Source: Streptomyces sp. NRRL F-525
GTDB taxonomy: Bacteria > Actinomycetota > Actinomycetes > Streptomycetales > Streptomycetaceae
DNA length: 64,000 nt
Assembly: GCF_000716605.1 (NCBI RefSeq)
Contig: NZ_JNXE01000038.1
Span: 92,914 to 156,913, forward strand
Direction of reading: 5' to 3'
Made by a program: the position numbers and the translations under genes. The notes beneath the pieces are model-generated. The model made no database searches and was not told the origin of the DNA. It worked only from the letters and a program-made list of their open reading frames with translations. Shown here in pieces: positions 24,018-32,434 of the stretch. Position 1 is the first letter of the stretch, and every line of letters starts with the position of its first letter.

Positions 24018-24023
24018 TACCTG

Positions 24024-24108
24024 CGGTAGCGGAGGGATTTGAACCCTCGGTGACTTGCGCCACACTCGCTTTCGAGGCGAGCTCCTTCGGCCGCTCGGAC
24101 ACGCTACC
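24024..24108 (-). tRNA. tRNA-Ser (anticodon CGA)
   Basis: On the minus strand, acceptor GGTAGCG pairs with CGCTACC, discriminator G. Anticodon stem CTCGC/GCGAG encloses CTCGAAA, giving anticodon CGA. The T-arm is GAGGGTTCAAATCCCTC. The long variable arm makes it a class II tRNA. CCA is not encoded. It decodes UCG, frequent in high-GC genes. Such tRNA genes are common integration sites, and an integrase relic lies 0.9 kb away, but no repeated 3' end was found. Confidence 0.93.
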
Positions 24109-24175
24109 GAGAGAGACCTTACAACAAGGTGGGGCGTGGTTTGAAATCGGTAATCGAGCACCGGCATTGATCCCG

Positions 24176-24607
24176 CTACCGGTCCCGGAAGAACTCCGTG
24201 AGCAGTCGCGCGCACTCGTCCGCGAGGACGCCCTCGATGACCTCGGGGCGGTGGTTGAGGCGCCGGTCGCGGACGACGTCGAAGAGGGAGCCGGCCGCGC
24301 CCGCCTTCTCGTCGCGGGCGCCGTAGACGACCCGGTCCACCCGGGACTGCACCAGCGCGCCCGCGCACATCGTGCAGGGTTCGAGGGTGACGACGAGTGT
24401 GCAGCCCGAGAGCCGCCACTCACCCAGGTGAGCGGCGGCCCGTCTGATCGCGAGGACCTCGGCGTGCGCCGTCGGATCGCCGGTGGCCTCGCGTTCGTTG
24501 TGCCCGGTGGCGAGCACGGTCGTACCGTCCGGGGACAGCACGACCGCGCCGACCGGGACGTCTCCGCCCCGGGCGGCCGCTCCGGCCTCGTCCAGGGCGA
24601 GCCGCAT
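24176..24607 (-). CDS. tadA: tRNA adenosine(34) deaminase TadA
   Basis: 143 aa zinc deaminase that converts A34 to inosine in tRNA-Arg(ACG). HAE (residues 48-50; Glu is the proton shuttle) and PCTMC (77-81) supply the zinc ligands. The frame is open upstream without an ATG, and about 20 more residues (RTEGPRDPVRDRWRAA) could be translated from a non-ATG start, so the N terminus is uncertain. It lies 57 nt after the partner gene, probably in one operon. Confidence 0.9.
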   Translation of the reverse strand: MRLALDEAGAAARGGDVPVGAVVLSPDGTTVLATGHNEREATGDPTAHAEVLAIRRAAAHLGEWRLSGCTLVVTLEPCTMCAGALVQSRVDRVVYGARDEKAGAAGSLFDVVRDRRLNHRPEVIEGVLADECARLLTEFFRDR

Positions 24608-24663
24608 CGCGGCCCGCCAGCGGTCGCGTACCGGGTCCCGAGGCCCTTCTGTGCGTGCTGTGG

Positions 24664-25203
24664 TCAGCGGACGGTCTCCAGGACCTCCGAGGCCCCCAGG
24701 GCCTCGGCGATGGAGCTCAGCGCGTCGTCCGCGTCCAGAAGACGCAGCTCCTTCTCGCCGACTCCCAGGTCGTCCAGGATCTGGCTGTCACCGACCGGGC
24801 TGTGCGGAACGGCCTCGGCCGAGGAGGTGCCGTCCTCGTCGTCGTCCTCCTCCTCGGTGTCACCGTCCTCGGTGCCGTCGAGGTCGAGGGAGTCCAGATC
24901 GACGACGTCGTCGTCGTCCGGATCCCGTCCGAGCAGCTCGTCGGTGAGCAGGATCTCGCCGTACGAGCTGCGGGCTGCGGCAGCTGCGTCCGAGACGTAG
25001 ATCCGAGGGTCGTCCTCGCCGTCGATGCGGACGACGCCGAACCAGGCGTCCTCCTGCTCGATGAGCACCAGCACCGTGTCGTCCTCGGGCGAGGCTTCAC
25101 GGGCCAGTTCGGCCAGATCCGACAGGCTCTCGACATCGTCGAGCTCTGTGTCGCTCGCTTCCCACCCGTCTTCGGTGCGCGCGAGCAGTGCGGCGAAGTA
25201 CAC
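24664..25203 (-). CDS. tRNA adenosine deaminase-associated protein
   Basis: 179 aa conserved actinobacterial protein always seen beside tadA. It starts YFAALLARTEDGW, contains a very acidic stretch (DPDDDDVVDLDSLDLDG and EEEDDDED) around residues 85-125, and ends in LDDLGVGEKELRLLDADD. GTG at 25203 is chosen because GGGAGAG lies 5 nt upstream; the upstream open frame is leader. Role unknown, inferred to be related to TadA from gene neighbourhood. Confidence 0.8.
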   Translation of the reverse strand: MYFAALLARTEDGWEASDTELDDVESLSDLAELAREASPEDDTVLVLIEQEDAWFGVVRIDGEDDPRIYVSDAAAAARSSYGEILLTDELLGRDPDDDDVVDLDSLDLDGTEDGDTEEEDDDEDGTSSAEAVPHSPVGDSQILDDLGVGEKELRLLDADDALSSIAEALGASEVLETVR

Positions 25204-25446
25204 CGTGACTCTCCCACTGGTCATAGGTGTGCCGGTTGGGGGTCCCCCCGGCTGAGGCTGCGGGCGGGGAGAGCTCGTGCTCCGAGCCCCACCCACTCGG
25301 AATCGTGGCAGAAACAAGGCGTTCAGGGGACGTCTTCGGCTCCCTGTGTCCGCCCGTTTTGATCGACCACCAGCGGGATCGTACGCGGCGATCGCCGTAC
25401 ACACGCACCCGGTTGGCCTTACAAAGTGCTGTGAGACAGGTCTCGA

Positions 25447-25641
25447 CTACCAGCGGAACGTGCGCATACGCATGGCGTGGCGCAGCCGCGCGGTCTTGGC
25501 GCGGCGGGGCTGGACCCGGTCGCGCAGCTCGCGCGCCTCGGTCAGCTCGCGCAGGAACTGGGCCCGGCGCCGCCTGCGCTCGGCCTCGGTCTCGCTGCTG
25601 TTCCGCTGTGACGGTTCCTCGTGGGACTCACGGTCAGGCAT
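25447..25641 (-). CDS. small highly charged protein
   Basis: 64 aa, almost entirely helical and charged: [20 protein letters not shown] and [20 protein letters not shown]. It is divergent from upp, 97 nt away. No signal peptide or membrane segment. Its composition suggests nucleic acid or ribosome association, but that is a guess. Conserved small protein in Streptomyces from memory. Confidence 0.6.
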   Translation of the reverse strand: MPDRESHEEPSQRNSSETEAERRRRRAQFLRELTEARELRDRVQPRRAKTARLRHAMRMRTFRW

Positions 25642-25723
25642 CGGTTCACCACCCCGTTCCGTCCCTCCCACTTTCCCCCGGACGGGCGGTTTGATGCCAG
25701 CGCGAGCAGGGACGCGGCGGCGG

Positions 25724-25740
25724 CTACTGTTGTGGACATG
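25724..25740 (+). promoter_or_regulatory. leaderless -10 of upp
   Basis: TACTGT lies 7 nt before the ATG at 25738, matching the Streptomyces TANNNT -10 hexamer. No ribosome binding site precedes the ATG, so the mRNA is probably leaderless. A clear -35 is not seen. Confidence 0.45.
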
Positions 25741-26373
25741 CGTCTCCACGTCGTCGACCACCCCCTGGTCGCCCACAAGCTCACCACGCTGCGCGACCGG
25801 CGCACCGACTCCGCGACCTTCCGCCGCCTCGCCGACGAGCTGGTCACCCTGCTCGCCTACGAGGCCACGCGCGACGTGCGCACCGAACAGGTCGACATCG
25901 TCACGCCGGTCTCCCCGACCACCGGCGTCAAGCTGTCCTACCCGCGCCCCCTGGTCGTGCCGATCCTGCGGGCGGGCCTCGGCATGCTGGACGGCATGGT
26001 CCGCCTGCTGCCCTCCGCCGAGGTGGGCTTCATGGGCATGGTGCGCAACGAGGAGACCCTCCAGGCCTCCACGTACGCCACGCGCATGCCGGAGGACCTC
26101 TCCGGCCGCCAGGTGTACGTCCTGGACCCGATGCTGGCCACCGGCGGCACCCTGGTCGCGGCGATCCGCGAGCTGATCAAGCGCGGCGCCGACGACGTGA
26201 CGGCCGTGGTCCTGCTCGCCGCCCCCGAGGGCGTCGAGGTCATGGAGCGCGAACTCGCGGGCACCCCGGTGACGGTCGTGACGGCCTCGGTCGACGAGCG
26301 CCTGAACGAGCACGGCTACATCGTCCCGGGCCTGGGCGACGCGGGCGACCGCCTGTACGGCGCGGCGGAGTAG
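25738..26373 (+). CDS. upp: uracil phosphoribosyltransferase
   Basis: 211 aa, typical length. It salvages uracil with PRPP to give [15 protein letters not shown] and the PRPP-binding [16 protein letters not shown] are diagnostic, and the uracil-binding [13 protein letters not shown] is at the end. Translation probably begins on a leaderless mRNA. A hairpin terminator follows 18 nt downstream. Confidence 0.95.
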   Translation: MRLHVVDHPLVAHKLTTLRDRRTDSATFRRLADELVTLLAYEATRDVRTEQVDIVTPVSPTTGVKLSYPRPLVVPILRAGLGMLDGMVRLLPSAEVGFMGMVRNEETLQASTYATRMPEDLSGRQVYVLDPMLATGGTLVAAIRELIKRGADDVTAVVLLAAPEGVEVMERELAGTPVTVVTASVDERLNEHGYIVPGLGDAGDRLYGAAE

Positions 26374-26390
26374 GACGCGGTCAACACCCG

Positions 26391-26426
26391 ATTCCCGTAC
26401 GGCTCTTACCTGCCGTACGGGATTTT
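26391..26426. terminator. bidirectional terminator between upp and LytR_C gene
   Basis: CCCGTACGGC (26394-26403) pairs perfectly with GCCGTACGGG (26412-26421), followed by ATTTTCG. It lies between convergent genes. Confidence 0.8.
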
Positions 26427-26438
26427 CGTACGCCCTTC

Positions 26439-26480
26439 CTACGGTCGTTCTCCTACGGCTGTTCTGCTACGGCCGTTCCC
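26439..26480. repeat. three tandem 14-bp repeats
   Basis: CCTACGGTCGTTCT, CCTACGGCTGTTCT and GCTACGGCCGTTCC are contiguous. The block ends 6 nt before the stop of the LytR_C gene on the minus strand. Role unknown; possibly degenerate 3' coding or UTR sequence. Confidence 0.6.
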
Positions 26481-26486
26481 GTACGC

Positions 26487-27143
26487 CTACGAGCAGCTCT
26501 TCGGTGAAGCGCTGGCCGTCGGCTCGGGTCCGGCGAGCGCGGCCAGGGCCTTGTCGGCGGCCGCCTTCGCCGTGAGGTTCTTGAAGGCGGTGCCGATGAC
26601 GAGGTCGACCGCGGTGCCCTTGCGGGTGGCCTCGGTACGGCGCTCGGCGCCGGTGAGCTGGGTGGCGAGGACGGGCAGCGAGGTGTCGAGGGCGGAGGCG
26701 GGGCCGAGCAGGACGCCGGTGCCCTTGACCTTCTTGTCCCACTGCGCGGACGCGTTGCCCACGTCACCGATCTTGAAGCCGCGCTTCTTGAGTTCGTCGG
26801 CGGTCGACTTGGCGAGGCCGCTGCGGGGGGTGGCGTTGTAGACGTTCACGGTGATCTGGGCGGGCTTCGGAACAGCGGAGTCCGTGGTTGCGCCCGTACT
26901 CGCCGAGGGGCTCGCCTTGGTCGCGCAGGCGGCCTTGGGACCGGCCGCCGCGGCCTGCTTGCCGCCACCGGTGAAGACGTCGATGAGCTGCAACGTGCCC
27001 CACCCGCCCACACCCAGTACGGCGACGGACGCGACCACCATGAGGACGAGCCTCCCGCGGCGCCGCGGACGGCGCATACGCGGGTATTTGTCCCCCGTGA
27101 TCCGGTACTGGCCGCCCATGCCTGGGGGAGTCAGCATGCTCAT
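26487..27143 (-). CDS. LytR C-terminal domain (LytR_C) membrane protein
   Basis: 218 aa. A basic cytoplasmic N terminus (YPRMRRPRRRGR) and one helix (about residues 31-50) precede a Ser/Ala/Thr linker and an extracellular LytR_C domain (VNVYNATPRSGLAKSTADELKKRGF). The LCP transferase domain found in full LytR proteins is absent. The ATG at 27143 is preceded by TACGCT 6 nt upstream, suggesting a leaderless mRNA. Probably acts at the cell wall. Confidence 0.8.
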   Translation of the reverse strand: MSMLTPPGMGGQYRITGDKYPRMRRPRRRGRLVLMVVASVAVLGVGGWGTLQLIDVFTGGGKQAAAAGPKAACATKASPSASTGATTDSAVPKPAQITVNVYNATPRSGLAKSTADELKKRGFKIGDVGNASAQWDKKVKGTGVLLGPASALDTSLPVLATQLTGAERRTEATRKGTAVDLVIGTAFKNLTAKAAADKALAALAGPEPTASASPKSCS

Positions 27144-27243
27144 GAGCGCAGCGTAGTGCGCCCGGGCGACGATGCCTACTAGATGATCATTCGACAGCGC
27201 CGAGACCAACCCGAAAGGGTCAACGCACTAGTGGACCGGCGTC

Positions 27244-27540
27244 TCAGTCGAGCTCGAGCACGCGCGCGTGGAGCACCTGGCGCTGCTGCAGCGCGGCGCG
27301 GACCGCGCGGTGCAGGCCGTCCTCCAGGTACAGGTCGCCCTGCCACTTCACGACGTGCGCGAAGAGGTCGCCGTAGAAGGTCGAGTCCTCGGCGAGGAGC
27401 GTTTCCAGGTCGAGCTGGCCCTTGGTCGTCACGAGTTGATCGAGGCGGACCGGGCGCGGCGCGACATCCGCCCACTGCCGGGTGCTTTCCCGGCCGTGGT
27501 CGGGGTACGGCCGGCCGTTTCCGATGCGCTTGAAGATCAC
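27244..27540 (-). CDS. VapB-family-like protein with DGLHR motif
   Basis: 98 aa. Databases usually label this group type II antitoxin VapB, but no toxin gene is adjacent. It contains VRLDQLVTTKGQLDLETLL and YLEDGLHRAVRAAL; DGLHR resembles the ParB/Srx-fold DGxHR motif, so a ParB-like fold is possible. ATG start. The real function is open. Confidence 0.6.
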   Translation of the reverse strand: MIFKRIGNGRPYPDHGRESTRQWADVAPRPVRLDQLVTTKGQLDLETLLAEDSTFYGDLFAHVVKWQGDLYLEDGLHRAVRAALQQRQVLHARVLELD

Positions 27541-27645
27541 ACGGAAAGCCTACCGGTCATGACGTTCCGGGCGCAGCCATGGAGACGGAGTGCGACGCTG
27601 GAAAAGATGCCGTAAAGCCGGGCAAAACGGGAACAGAGGTCTGAT

Positions 27646-29154
27646 ATGAGTGACAGCGAGACGATCGCCGCCGGGTACGCCTTCACAGGACCTGCACTCG
27701 ACCTGGGGGCCCTGTTGTGGGACGGCGCCTGTCTGCCCGACGCGCAGATCCGCATCCCTCTCCCGATGCTCAACCGCCACGGCCTCGTCGCCGGCGCCAC
27801 CGGCACCGGCAAGACCAAGACCCTCCAGCTCATCGCCGAGCAGCTCTCGGCGCAGGGCGTGCCGGTGTTCCTCGCGGATGTGAAGGGCGATGTGTCAGGC
27901 ATCTCGGCGCCCGGCGTCACGAACGACAAGGTCGCGGGCCGGGCGGCGGAAGTGAAGCAGCAGTGGACGGCGACCGGCTTCCCGGCGGAGTTCTACGCCC
28001 TCTGCGGCATCGGCCACGGCATCCCGGTGCGGGCCACGATCACGGACTTCGGCCCGGTGCTGCTGTCGAAGGTCCTGCAGCTCAACCAGACCCAGGAGCA
28101 GTCCCTCGGCCTGATCTTCCACTACGCCGACACCAAGGGCCTGGAGCTGATCGACCTCAAGGACCTGCGCGCGGTCGTCACCTTCCTGACCTCGGACGAG
28201 GGCAAGCCGGAACTGAAGAACATCGGCGGCCTCTCCACCGCCACGGCCGGCGTGATCCTGCGCTCCCTCACCGCCTTCGAGGCACAGGGCATGGCCGACT
28301 TCTTCGGTGAGCCCGACTTCGACACGAGCGAGCTGCTGCGCACGGCGTCGGACGGCCGGGGCATGGTCTCCGTCCTCGAACTCCCGGCGGTCCAGGACAA
28401 ACCGCAGCTCTTCTCGACCTTCCTGATGTGGATGCTGGCCGACCTCTTCCACGACCTCCCGGAGGTCGGCGACGCCGACAAACCGAAGCTCGTCTTCTTC
28501 TTCGACGAGGCGCATCTGCTCTTCAACGACGCCTCCAAAGCCTTCCTGGACTCCATCACGCAGACCGTCCGCCTCATTCGCTCGAAAGGGGTCGGCGTCT
28601 TCTTCGTCACGCAGACCCCGAAGGACGTACCCGGCGACGTCCTCGCCCAACTCGGCAACCGCGTCCAGCACGCGCTCCGCGCCTTCACCCCCGACGACCA
28701 GAAGGCGCTGAAGGCCACGGTGAAGACCTTCCCGAACTCCTCCTACGACCTGGAGGAGATCCTCACGGGCCTCGGCACAGGCGAAGCGGTCGTCACGGTC
28801 CTGAGCGAGAACGGCGCCCCGACCCCCGTCGCCGTCACCCGCCTCCGCGCCCCCGAGTCCCTGATGGGCCCGATCGACGCGGCGACCCTCGACGCGGCGG
28901 TCAAGTCCTCGTCCCTCTACGGCCGTTACGCACAGGCTGTGGACCGGGAGTCGGCGTACGAGAAGCTCACGGCGGAGGCGCCGAAGCCCAAGGAAGCTGC
29001 GAAGGCGGCCTCCAAGCCGGCGAAGGAGGACGAGTCGATGGTCCAACAGGTCGTCGGCAGCGGGATGTTCAAGTCCCTGGCACGTTCTGTCGGCACCCAG
29101 ATCGGCCGCGAGATCACCCGCTCCCTCTTCGGCACGGCCCGGCGGAAGCGCTAG
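27646..29154 (+). CDS. HerA-like helicase C-terminal domain protein (DUF853)
   Basis: 502 aa ATPase of the HerA/FtsK superfamily, YjgR-like. Walker A is GATGTGKT (residues 50-57), Walker B is LVFFFDEAHLL, and VFFVTQTPKDVPGDVLAQLGNRVQHALRAFTP includes the sensor and arginine-finger region. A Lys/Ala/Pro linker precedes a conserved C terminus (FKSLARSVGTQIGREITRSLFGT). GAGGTCTGAT precedes the ATG. Its substrate, probably DNA, is not known. Confidence 0.87.
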   Translation: MSDSETIAAGYAFTGPALDLGALLWDGACLPDAQIRIPLPMLNRHGLVAGATGTGKTKTLQLIAEQLSAQGVPVFLADVKGDVSGISAPGVTNDKVAGRAAEVKQQWTATGFPAEFYALCGIGHGIPVRATITDFGPVLLSKVLQLNQTQEQSLGLIFHYADTKGLELIDLKDLRAVVTFLTSDEGKPELKNIGGLSTATAGVILRSLTAFEAQGMADFFGEPDFDTSELLRTASDGRGMVSVLELPAVQDKPQLFSTFLMWMLADLFHDLPEVGDADKPKLVFFFDEAHLLFNDASKAFLDSITQTVRLIRSKGVGVFFVTQTPKDVPGDVLAQLGNRVQHALRAFTPDDQKALKATVKTFPNSSYDLEEILTGLGTGEAVVTVLSENGAPTPVAVTRLRAPESLMGPIDAATLDAAVKSSSLYGRYAQAVDRESAYEKLTAEAPKPKEAAKAASKPAKEDESMVQQVVGSGMFKSLARSVGTQIGREITRSLFGTARRKR

Positions 29155-29175
29155 CCCCCGCCGGGCCGTACTGGC

Positions 29176-29298
29176 TCAGCGCCCCTGTTCCTCCGGGGGC
29201 CGCTGCGGCTCGGGCCGGCGGACTTCCGGCTTGGGCGCGTTGCGGACGGCCTCCGCGCGCAGCAGGGCGCGCAGGACCGCGTACGGGTCGATGGGCAT
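29176..29298 (-). CDS. 40-aa conserved small protein
   Basis: Starts MPIDPYAVLRALLRAEAVRN, then a charged Pro-rich tail ending PEEQGR. It begins 52 nt after the secreted-protein gene on the same strand and ends 22 nt before the convergent HerA-like gene. Too short for most gene finders. Composition and Streptomyces-style codon use support it. Function unknown. Confidence 0.5.
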   Translation of the reverse strand: MPIDPYAVLRALLRAEAVRNAPKPEVRRPEPQRPPEEQGR

Positions 29299-29350
29299 GG
29301 CTGTGTTCCTAGCGTCGTGGTGACGGTTGACCTGGGGGGAGGTCGGTCCG

Positions 29351-29686
29351 TCAGCAGCGCAGGACCACGGTGCGCAGGGCGCGGAGGGTGTACGGCGGGG
29401 AGGGCGGCGCGGGGAAGGATCGCACCCGGGAGGCCCGGGACGCCGGTGCGGGCGCGGGCCGCAGGGGTGCGGCGGGTCGGTGGACGGTGAGGGAGACGGG
29501 CCGTAGGGCAGCGGCCGTATCGAGGACGTCGTACTCGACGGTCGTCTCTACGGACGCCACCGCGACGGGCATCGCGCGCATCTCGGCGTGCGTGCCGGGC
29601 ACCAGCAGGGCGAGCAGCAGCACGAGGCCCCGCAGCCAGGCGCGGCTGCGGGGGAGGTTGTGTGCGGGGCGCACCCTCGTGCTCAT
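29351..29686 (-). CDS. small secreted or membrane-anchored protein
   Basis: 111 aa. Basic N terminus, then a hydrophobic segment (RGLVLLLALLVPGTHAE) that looks like a signal peptide ending near AHAE, followed by a Pro/Ala/Arg-rich region and a conserved-looking end (LRTVVLRC) with a terminal Cys. Function unknown. Confidence 0.6.
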   Translation of the reverse strand: MSTRVRPAHNLPRSRAWLRGLVLLLALLVPGTHAEMRAMPVAVASVETTVEYDVLDTAAALRPVSLTVHRPAAPLRPAPAPASRASRVRSFPAPPSPPYTLRALRTVVLRC

Positions 29687-29764
29687 GGAAGGTCATCTCC
29701 CAGCGGCCGTACGGCGTTCATCGCGGCGGGCGCGTAAACCGCCCGCACGGCCTACCAACGAGGC

Positions 29765-30424
29765 TCACAGGGCCTGGGGCACCTTCTTGGCGTGGCTTCT
29801 CATCCGGATCGCGGTGACGATCTCGACGACGCCGACCGCGACCAGCCAGATGCCGCAGACGAGGGTGAGGACGGCGACCGAGCGGAACGGGGAGTCGATC
29901 AGCACGATGCCGGCGATGAAGGTGACGATCCCGAGGAAGATCTGCCAGCCGCGGGCGGGCATCGTCTGGTCGTGGATGGCGGCCAGGGTCTGCGTGATGC
30001 CCCGGATCAGCCAGCCGATGCCGATCCACAGGGCGAGCAGCAGGATCGACTGCATCGGCCCGCGGAAACAGAACAGGCCCAGCACGATCGACAGCGCGCC
30101 GCTGATGAACGCGAGGACGCGCAGCGAGGTCGCCCGGTGTGTGCCGAAGGCGGCGACCAGCTGGAAGATGCCGCTGACCAGCAGGTAGAGGCCGAAGAGG
30201 ATGCCGGCCGCGAAGAGGGACGCGCCGGGCCACACGAGGACCAGCACGCCGAGGATGAGGGACGCGACGCCGGTGAGCAGGACCACCTGCCACGCGGCTT
30301 TGGACAGGGCGAAGAGGGGCCCTTCGAATTCCGGCTCGTCTTGCGGGGGCCGCGGGTCGCGTGGCGCGTGGGCGCGGCGGTCGTCGTACTCCGGGCCCCA
30401 GGGGCCGCTCGGTGCCTCGGTCAT
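29765..30424 (-). CDS. HdeD family membrane protein (DUF308)
   Basis: 219 aa. A Pro-rich cytoplasmic N terminus of about 45 residues is followed by six hydrophobic helices with repeated DUF308 features (GVASLILGVLVLVWPGAS, GALSIVLGLFCFRGP, WQIFLGIVTFIAGIVL). HdeD proteins are linked to acid stress in enterobacteria; the role in Streptomyces is unknown. The ATG at 30424 is chosen over upstream frames with Pro/Arg-rich noise. Confidence 0.83.
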   Translation of the reverse strand: MTEAPSGPWGPEYDDRRAHAPRDPRPPQDEPEFEGPLFALSKAAWQVVLLTGVASLILGVLVLVWPGASLFAAGILFGLYLLVSGIFQLVAAFGTHRATSLRVLAFISGALSIVLGLFCFRGPMQSILLLALWIGIGWLIRGITQTLAAIHDQTMPARGWQIFLGIVTFIAGIVLIDSPFRSVAVLTLVCGIWLVAVGVVEIVTAIRMRSHAKKVPQAL

Positions 30425-30607
30425 GGTCCATGTTTTGACCGGGGGCCTACGGGGCGCCACCGGGGCGGGCCACCTGGCTGACGGGGTGGTCGGGCGCGCT
30501 GGTTGTGTGTGGAGTGCGGGTGGGTGGGGGCCCGCGCGGCGGAGCCGCATGTCGACACGGCCCCGCGCCCCTGGGAGGTCGGGGTGGGGCGGGGTGTAGA
30601 GGCCGGG

Positions 30608-31204
30608 CTACTTGCCGCCTGCCGCCTTCGCTGCCTTGGCCGCGGCCTTCATCTCCTGTTTGTGGGCGCGGACCTTGGCCAGGGACTCGGGGCCGGTGAT
30701 GTCGGCGACGGAACGGTAGGACTTCGCCTCGCCGTACGCCCCGGCGGCCTCGCGCCAGCCCTTCGGCGTGACCCCGAGCTGCTTGCCGAGCAGGGCGAGG
30801 AAGATCTGCGCCTTCTGCTTCCCGAACCCGGGCAGCTCCTCAAGGCGCTTGAGCAACTCGGCACCCGTGCCGACGCCCTCCCAGACACCGCTCGCGTCCC
30901 CGTCGTAGTGCTCGACGAGGTACTGGCAGAGCTGCTGGATCCGCTTGGCCATGGACCCCGGGTAGCGGTGCACGGCCGGCTTCTCGGAGAGCAGCGCCGC
31001 GAAGGCCTCGGGGTCCTGCGCGGCGATCTCCTGCGCGTCCAGATCGGCGGCCCCGAGCCGGTCGGCGATCGTCCGCGGCCCCTTGAACGCCCACTCCATC
31101 GGCACCTGCTGATCGAGCAGCATCCCCACCAGCGCGGCGAGCGGGGAACGGCCGAGGAGTTCGTCGGCGGCGGGGTCCTGGGCGAGGTGAAGGGTTGCGT
31201 CCAT
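30608..31204 (-). CDS. HhH-GPD base excision repair protein
   Basis: 198 aa DNA glycosylase-like protein. It contains LVGMLLDQQVPMEWAF and the helix-hairpin-helix LEELPGFGKQKAQIFLALL, then a Lys/Ala-rich C-terminal tail. The usual catalytic Asp downstream of the HhH cannot be assigned with certainty. ATG at 31204. Probably excises damaged bases; substrate unknown. Confidence 0.8.
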   Translation of the reverse strand: MDATLHLAQDPAADELLGRSPLAALVGMLLDQQVPMEWAFKGPRTIADRLGAADLDAQEIAAQDPEAFAALLSEKPAVHRYPGSMAKRIQQLCQYLVEHYDGDASGVWEGVGTGAELLKRLEELPGFGKQKAQIFLALLGKQLGVTPKGWREAAGAYGEAKSYRSVADITGPESLAKVRAHKQEMKAAAKAAKAAGGK

Positions 31205-31257
31205 GACCCCGATGATGGCGCGTTCGGGCGGGGGACGCCTGCCGGTGGGCGGGTGCG

Positions 31258-31869
31258 TCACCTTCGCCTCCGCTCCAACGTCGTCACCATCAGGTGGTCG
31301 AGCAGGGCTTGACGTGCTTGGAGCTCGACGGGTCCTTGTGGTGCGCGGACGCCGTGGGGCAGGAGGAGTGGTTTGTGCGGGGGATCGTGAGGGGGCGGTT
31401 CCGCGGACGGTTCAAGGGGCAGCTCGGCCCACACGACTTTGCCGCCCACCGGTGGGCCGTAGACGTTCCACTGTTCGGCGAGTGCCTCGACGAGAAGCAG
31501 ACCTCGGCCGCTAGTGGCGTTGACGCCCGGATGCTGGAGTACGGGCATCTCCGGCGTCCGGTCCCACACCTCGACGAACAAGCTCCCGTCGAGAACGCGG
31601 AGTTGTATGGCGATGACGTGCTCGGCCTTGATCTGCCAGGGCTTCGGGTCGGGTTCGGTGAGGCCGCCTGCCTTGACGGCGTTGGTGACCAGTTCGCTCA
31701 TGACGAGCGTGGCGCTCTCCTGCTGGTCCTGGAGGTTCCAGCGGCTCAGCGTGTGCCGCACGAACATCCGGGAGCAGGCGACGGCTGTGGGTACGGCGAC
31801 CAGGCGGAGGGAGGCGGCGAGCAGGGGGACGGGGTGCACGTTGTCAGCGCCCCTCGTGTCACCAGCCAT
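31258..31869 (-). CDS. ATP-binding protein (HATPase_c, anti-sigma type)
   Basis: 203 aa GHKL-type ATPase like the RsbW/SpoIIAB-like regulators of Streptomyces. N-box TLVMSELVTNAVKAG, G1 VEVWDRTPEMPVL, and G2 ATSGRGLLLVEALAEQW. A C-terminal extension of about 45 residues is basic and Pro-rich. It overlaps the 3' end of the upstream frameshifted paralogue by 11 nt. Such genes commonly accompany XRE/DUF397 pairs, as here. Confidence 0.8.
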   Translation of the reverse strand: MAGDTRGADNVHPVPLLAASLRLVAVPTAVACSRMFVRHTLSRWNLQDQQESATLVMSELVTNAVKAGGLTEPDPKPWQIKAEHVIAIQLRVLDGSLFVEVWDRTPEMPVLQHPGVNATSGRGLLLVEALAEQWNVYGPPVGGKVVWAELPLEPSAEPPPHDPPHKPLLLPHGVRAPQGPVELQARQALLDHLMVTTLERRRR

Positions 31870-32258
31870 ACCGACCTCGCTTCGCGGAAACGCCGATCTC
31901 GGCCCACACGCTCTTTCCGATGACCCTCGGGGTCACGCCCCAGTCGTCGGCGAGCGCGGCGACGATCTGTAGACCCCGGCCGCGATCAACGCATGGCATG
32001 CCGTCGGCTGCGTCGCGGACTTCGACGCGGAGCAGATCGTCAGCAAAGTTGGTAGGCCACCAGGACGCGGCTTCCCCGCATTGTGCGGCCATGGATTACG
32101 GCGTTGGTCACGAGTTCGGTGACTACCCACTCTAGGAAGTCAGCGGCGTATCGCGGTAAGCCCCACTCCTTGGCCAGGGTTTTGGCCCCGGTGCGGGCGA
32201 CTGGCACGGATGGGCGATACCTCCTGTATCGCACCTGCAAAGACCTGGGTTCAGCCAT
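31859..32258 (-). pseudogene. ATP-binding protein (HATPase_c) with 1-nt frameshift
   Basis: The first frame gives DFLEWVVTELVTNAVIHGR (N-box) then VLVAYQLC and a stop. The second frame resumes FADDLLRVEVRDAADGMP and RGRGLQIVAALADDWGV (G-boxes). Removing one A from the AAA at 32045-32047 fuses them as VAYQLADDLLRVEVRD, an uninterrupted domain of about 132 aa. Either a recent mutation or a sequencing error. ATG at 32258. Confidence 0.75.
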
Positions 32259-32307
32259 ACTCGGTCCCCTCGGACGGGATCGCGGTCACGTCGCCATCGG
32301 CAAGTAC

Positions 32308-32336
32308 TATGCAGGGCAGAGTCCATGAAGTGTCAA
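32308..32336 (-). promoter_or_regulatory. consensus-like promoter for the ATPase genes
   Basis: On the minus strand TTGACA (32336-32331), 17 bp, then TGCATA (32313-32308). It is about 50 nt before the ATG at 32258. A consensus -35 is unusual among the weak Streptomyces promoters nearby. Confidence 0.5.
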
Positions 32337-32434
32337 GTCACTACTTTGAGTACATGTGAATGCCTATTGCTCTCACCTTGAAGCTCACGGCACACTTGAC
32401 CTGCAAGAAGGAGTGAGGAGAGGCGGCTCAACCT

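Noticed and set aside
24024..24108. tRNA-Ser(CGA) as attachment site for the integrase relic
   Set aside because: No second copy of the tRNA 3' end was seen near the relic, so attachment ends cannot be supported.
30541..30600. Third copy of the dispersed repeat (CCCCGCGCCCCTGGG)
   Set aside because: Only about 12 bp match and they are simple GC-rich sequence.
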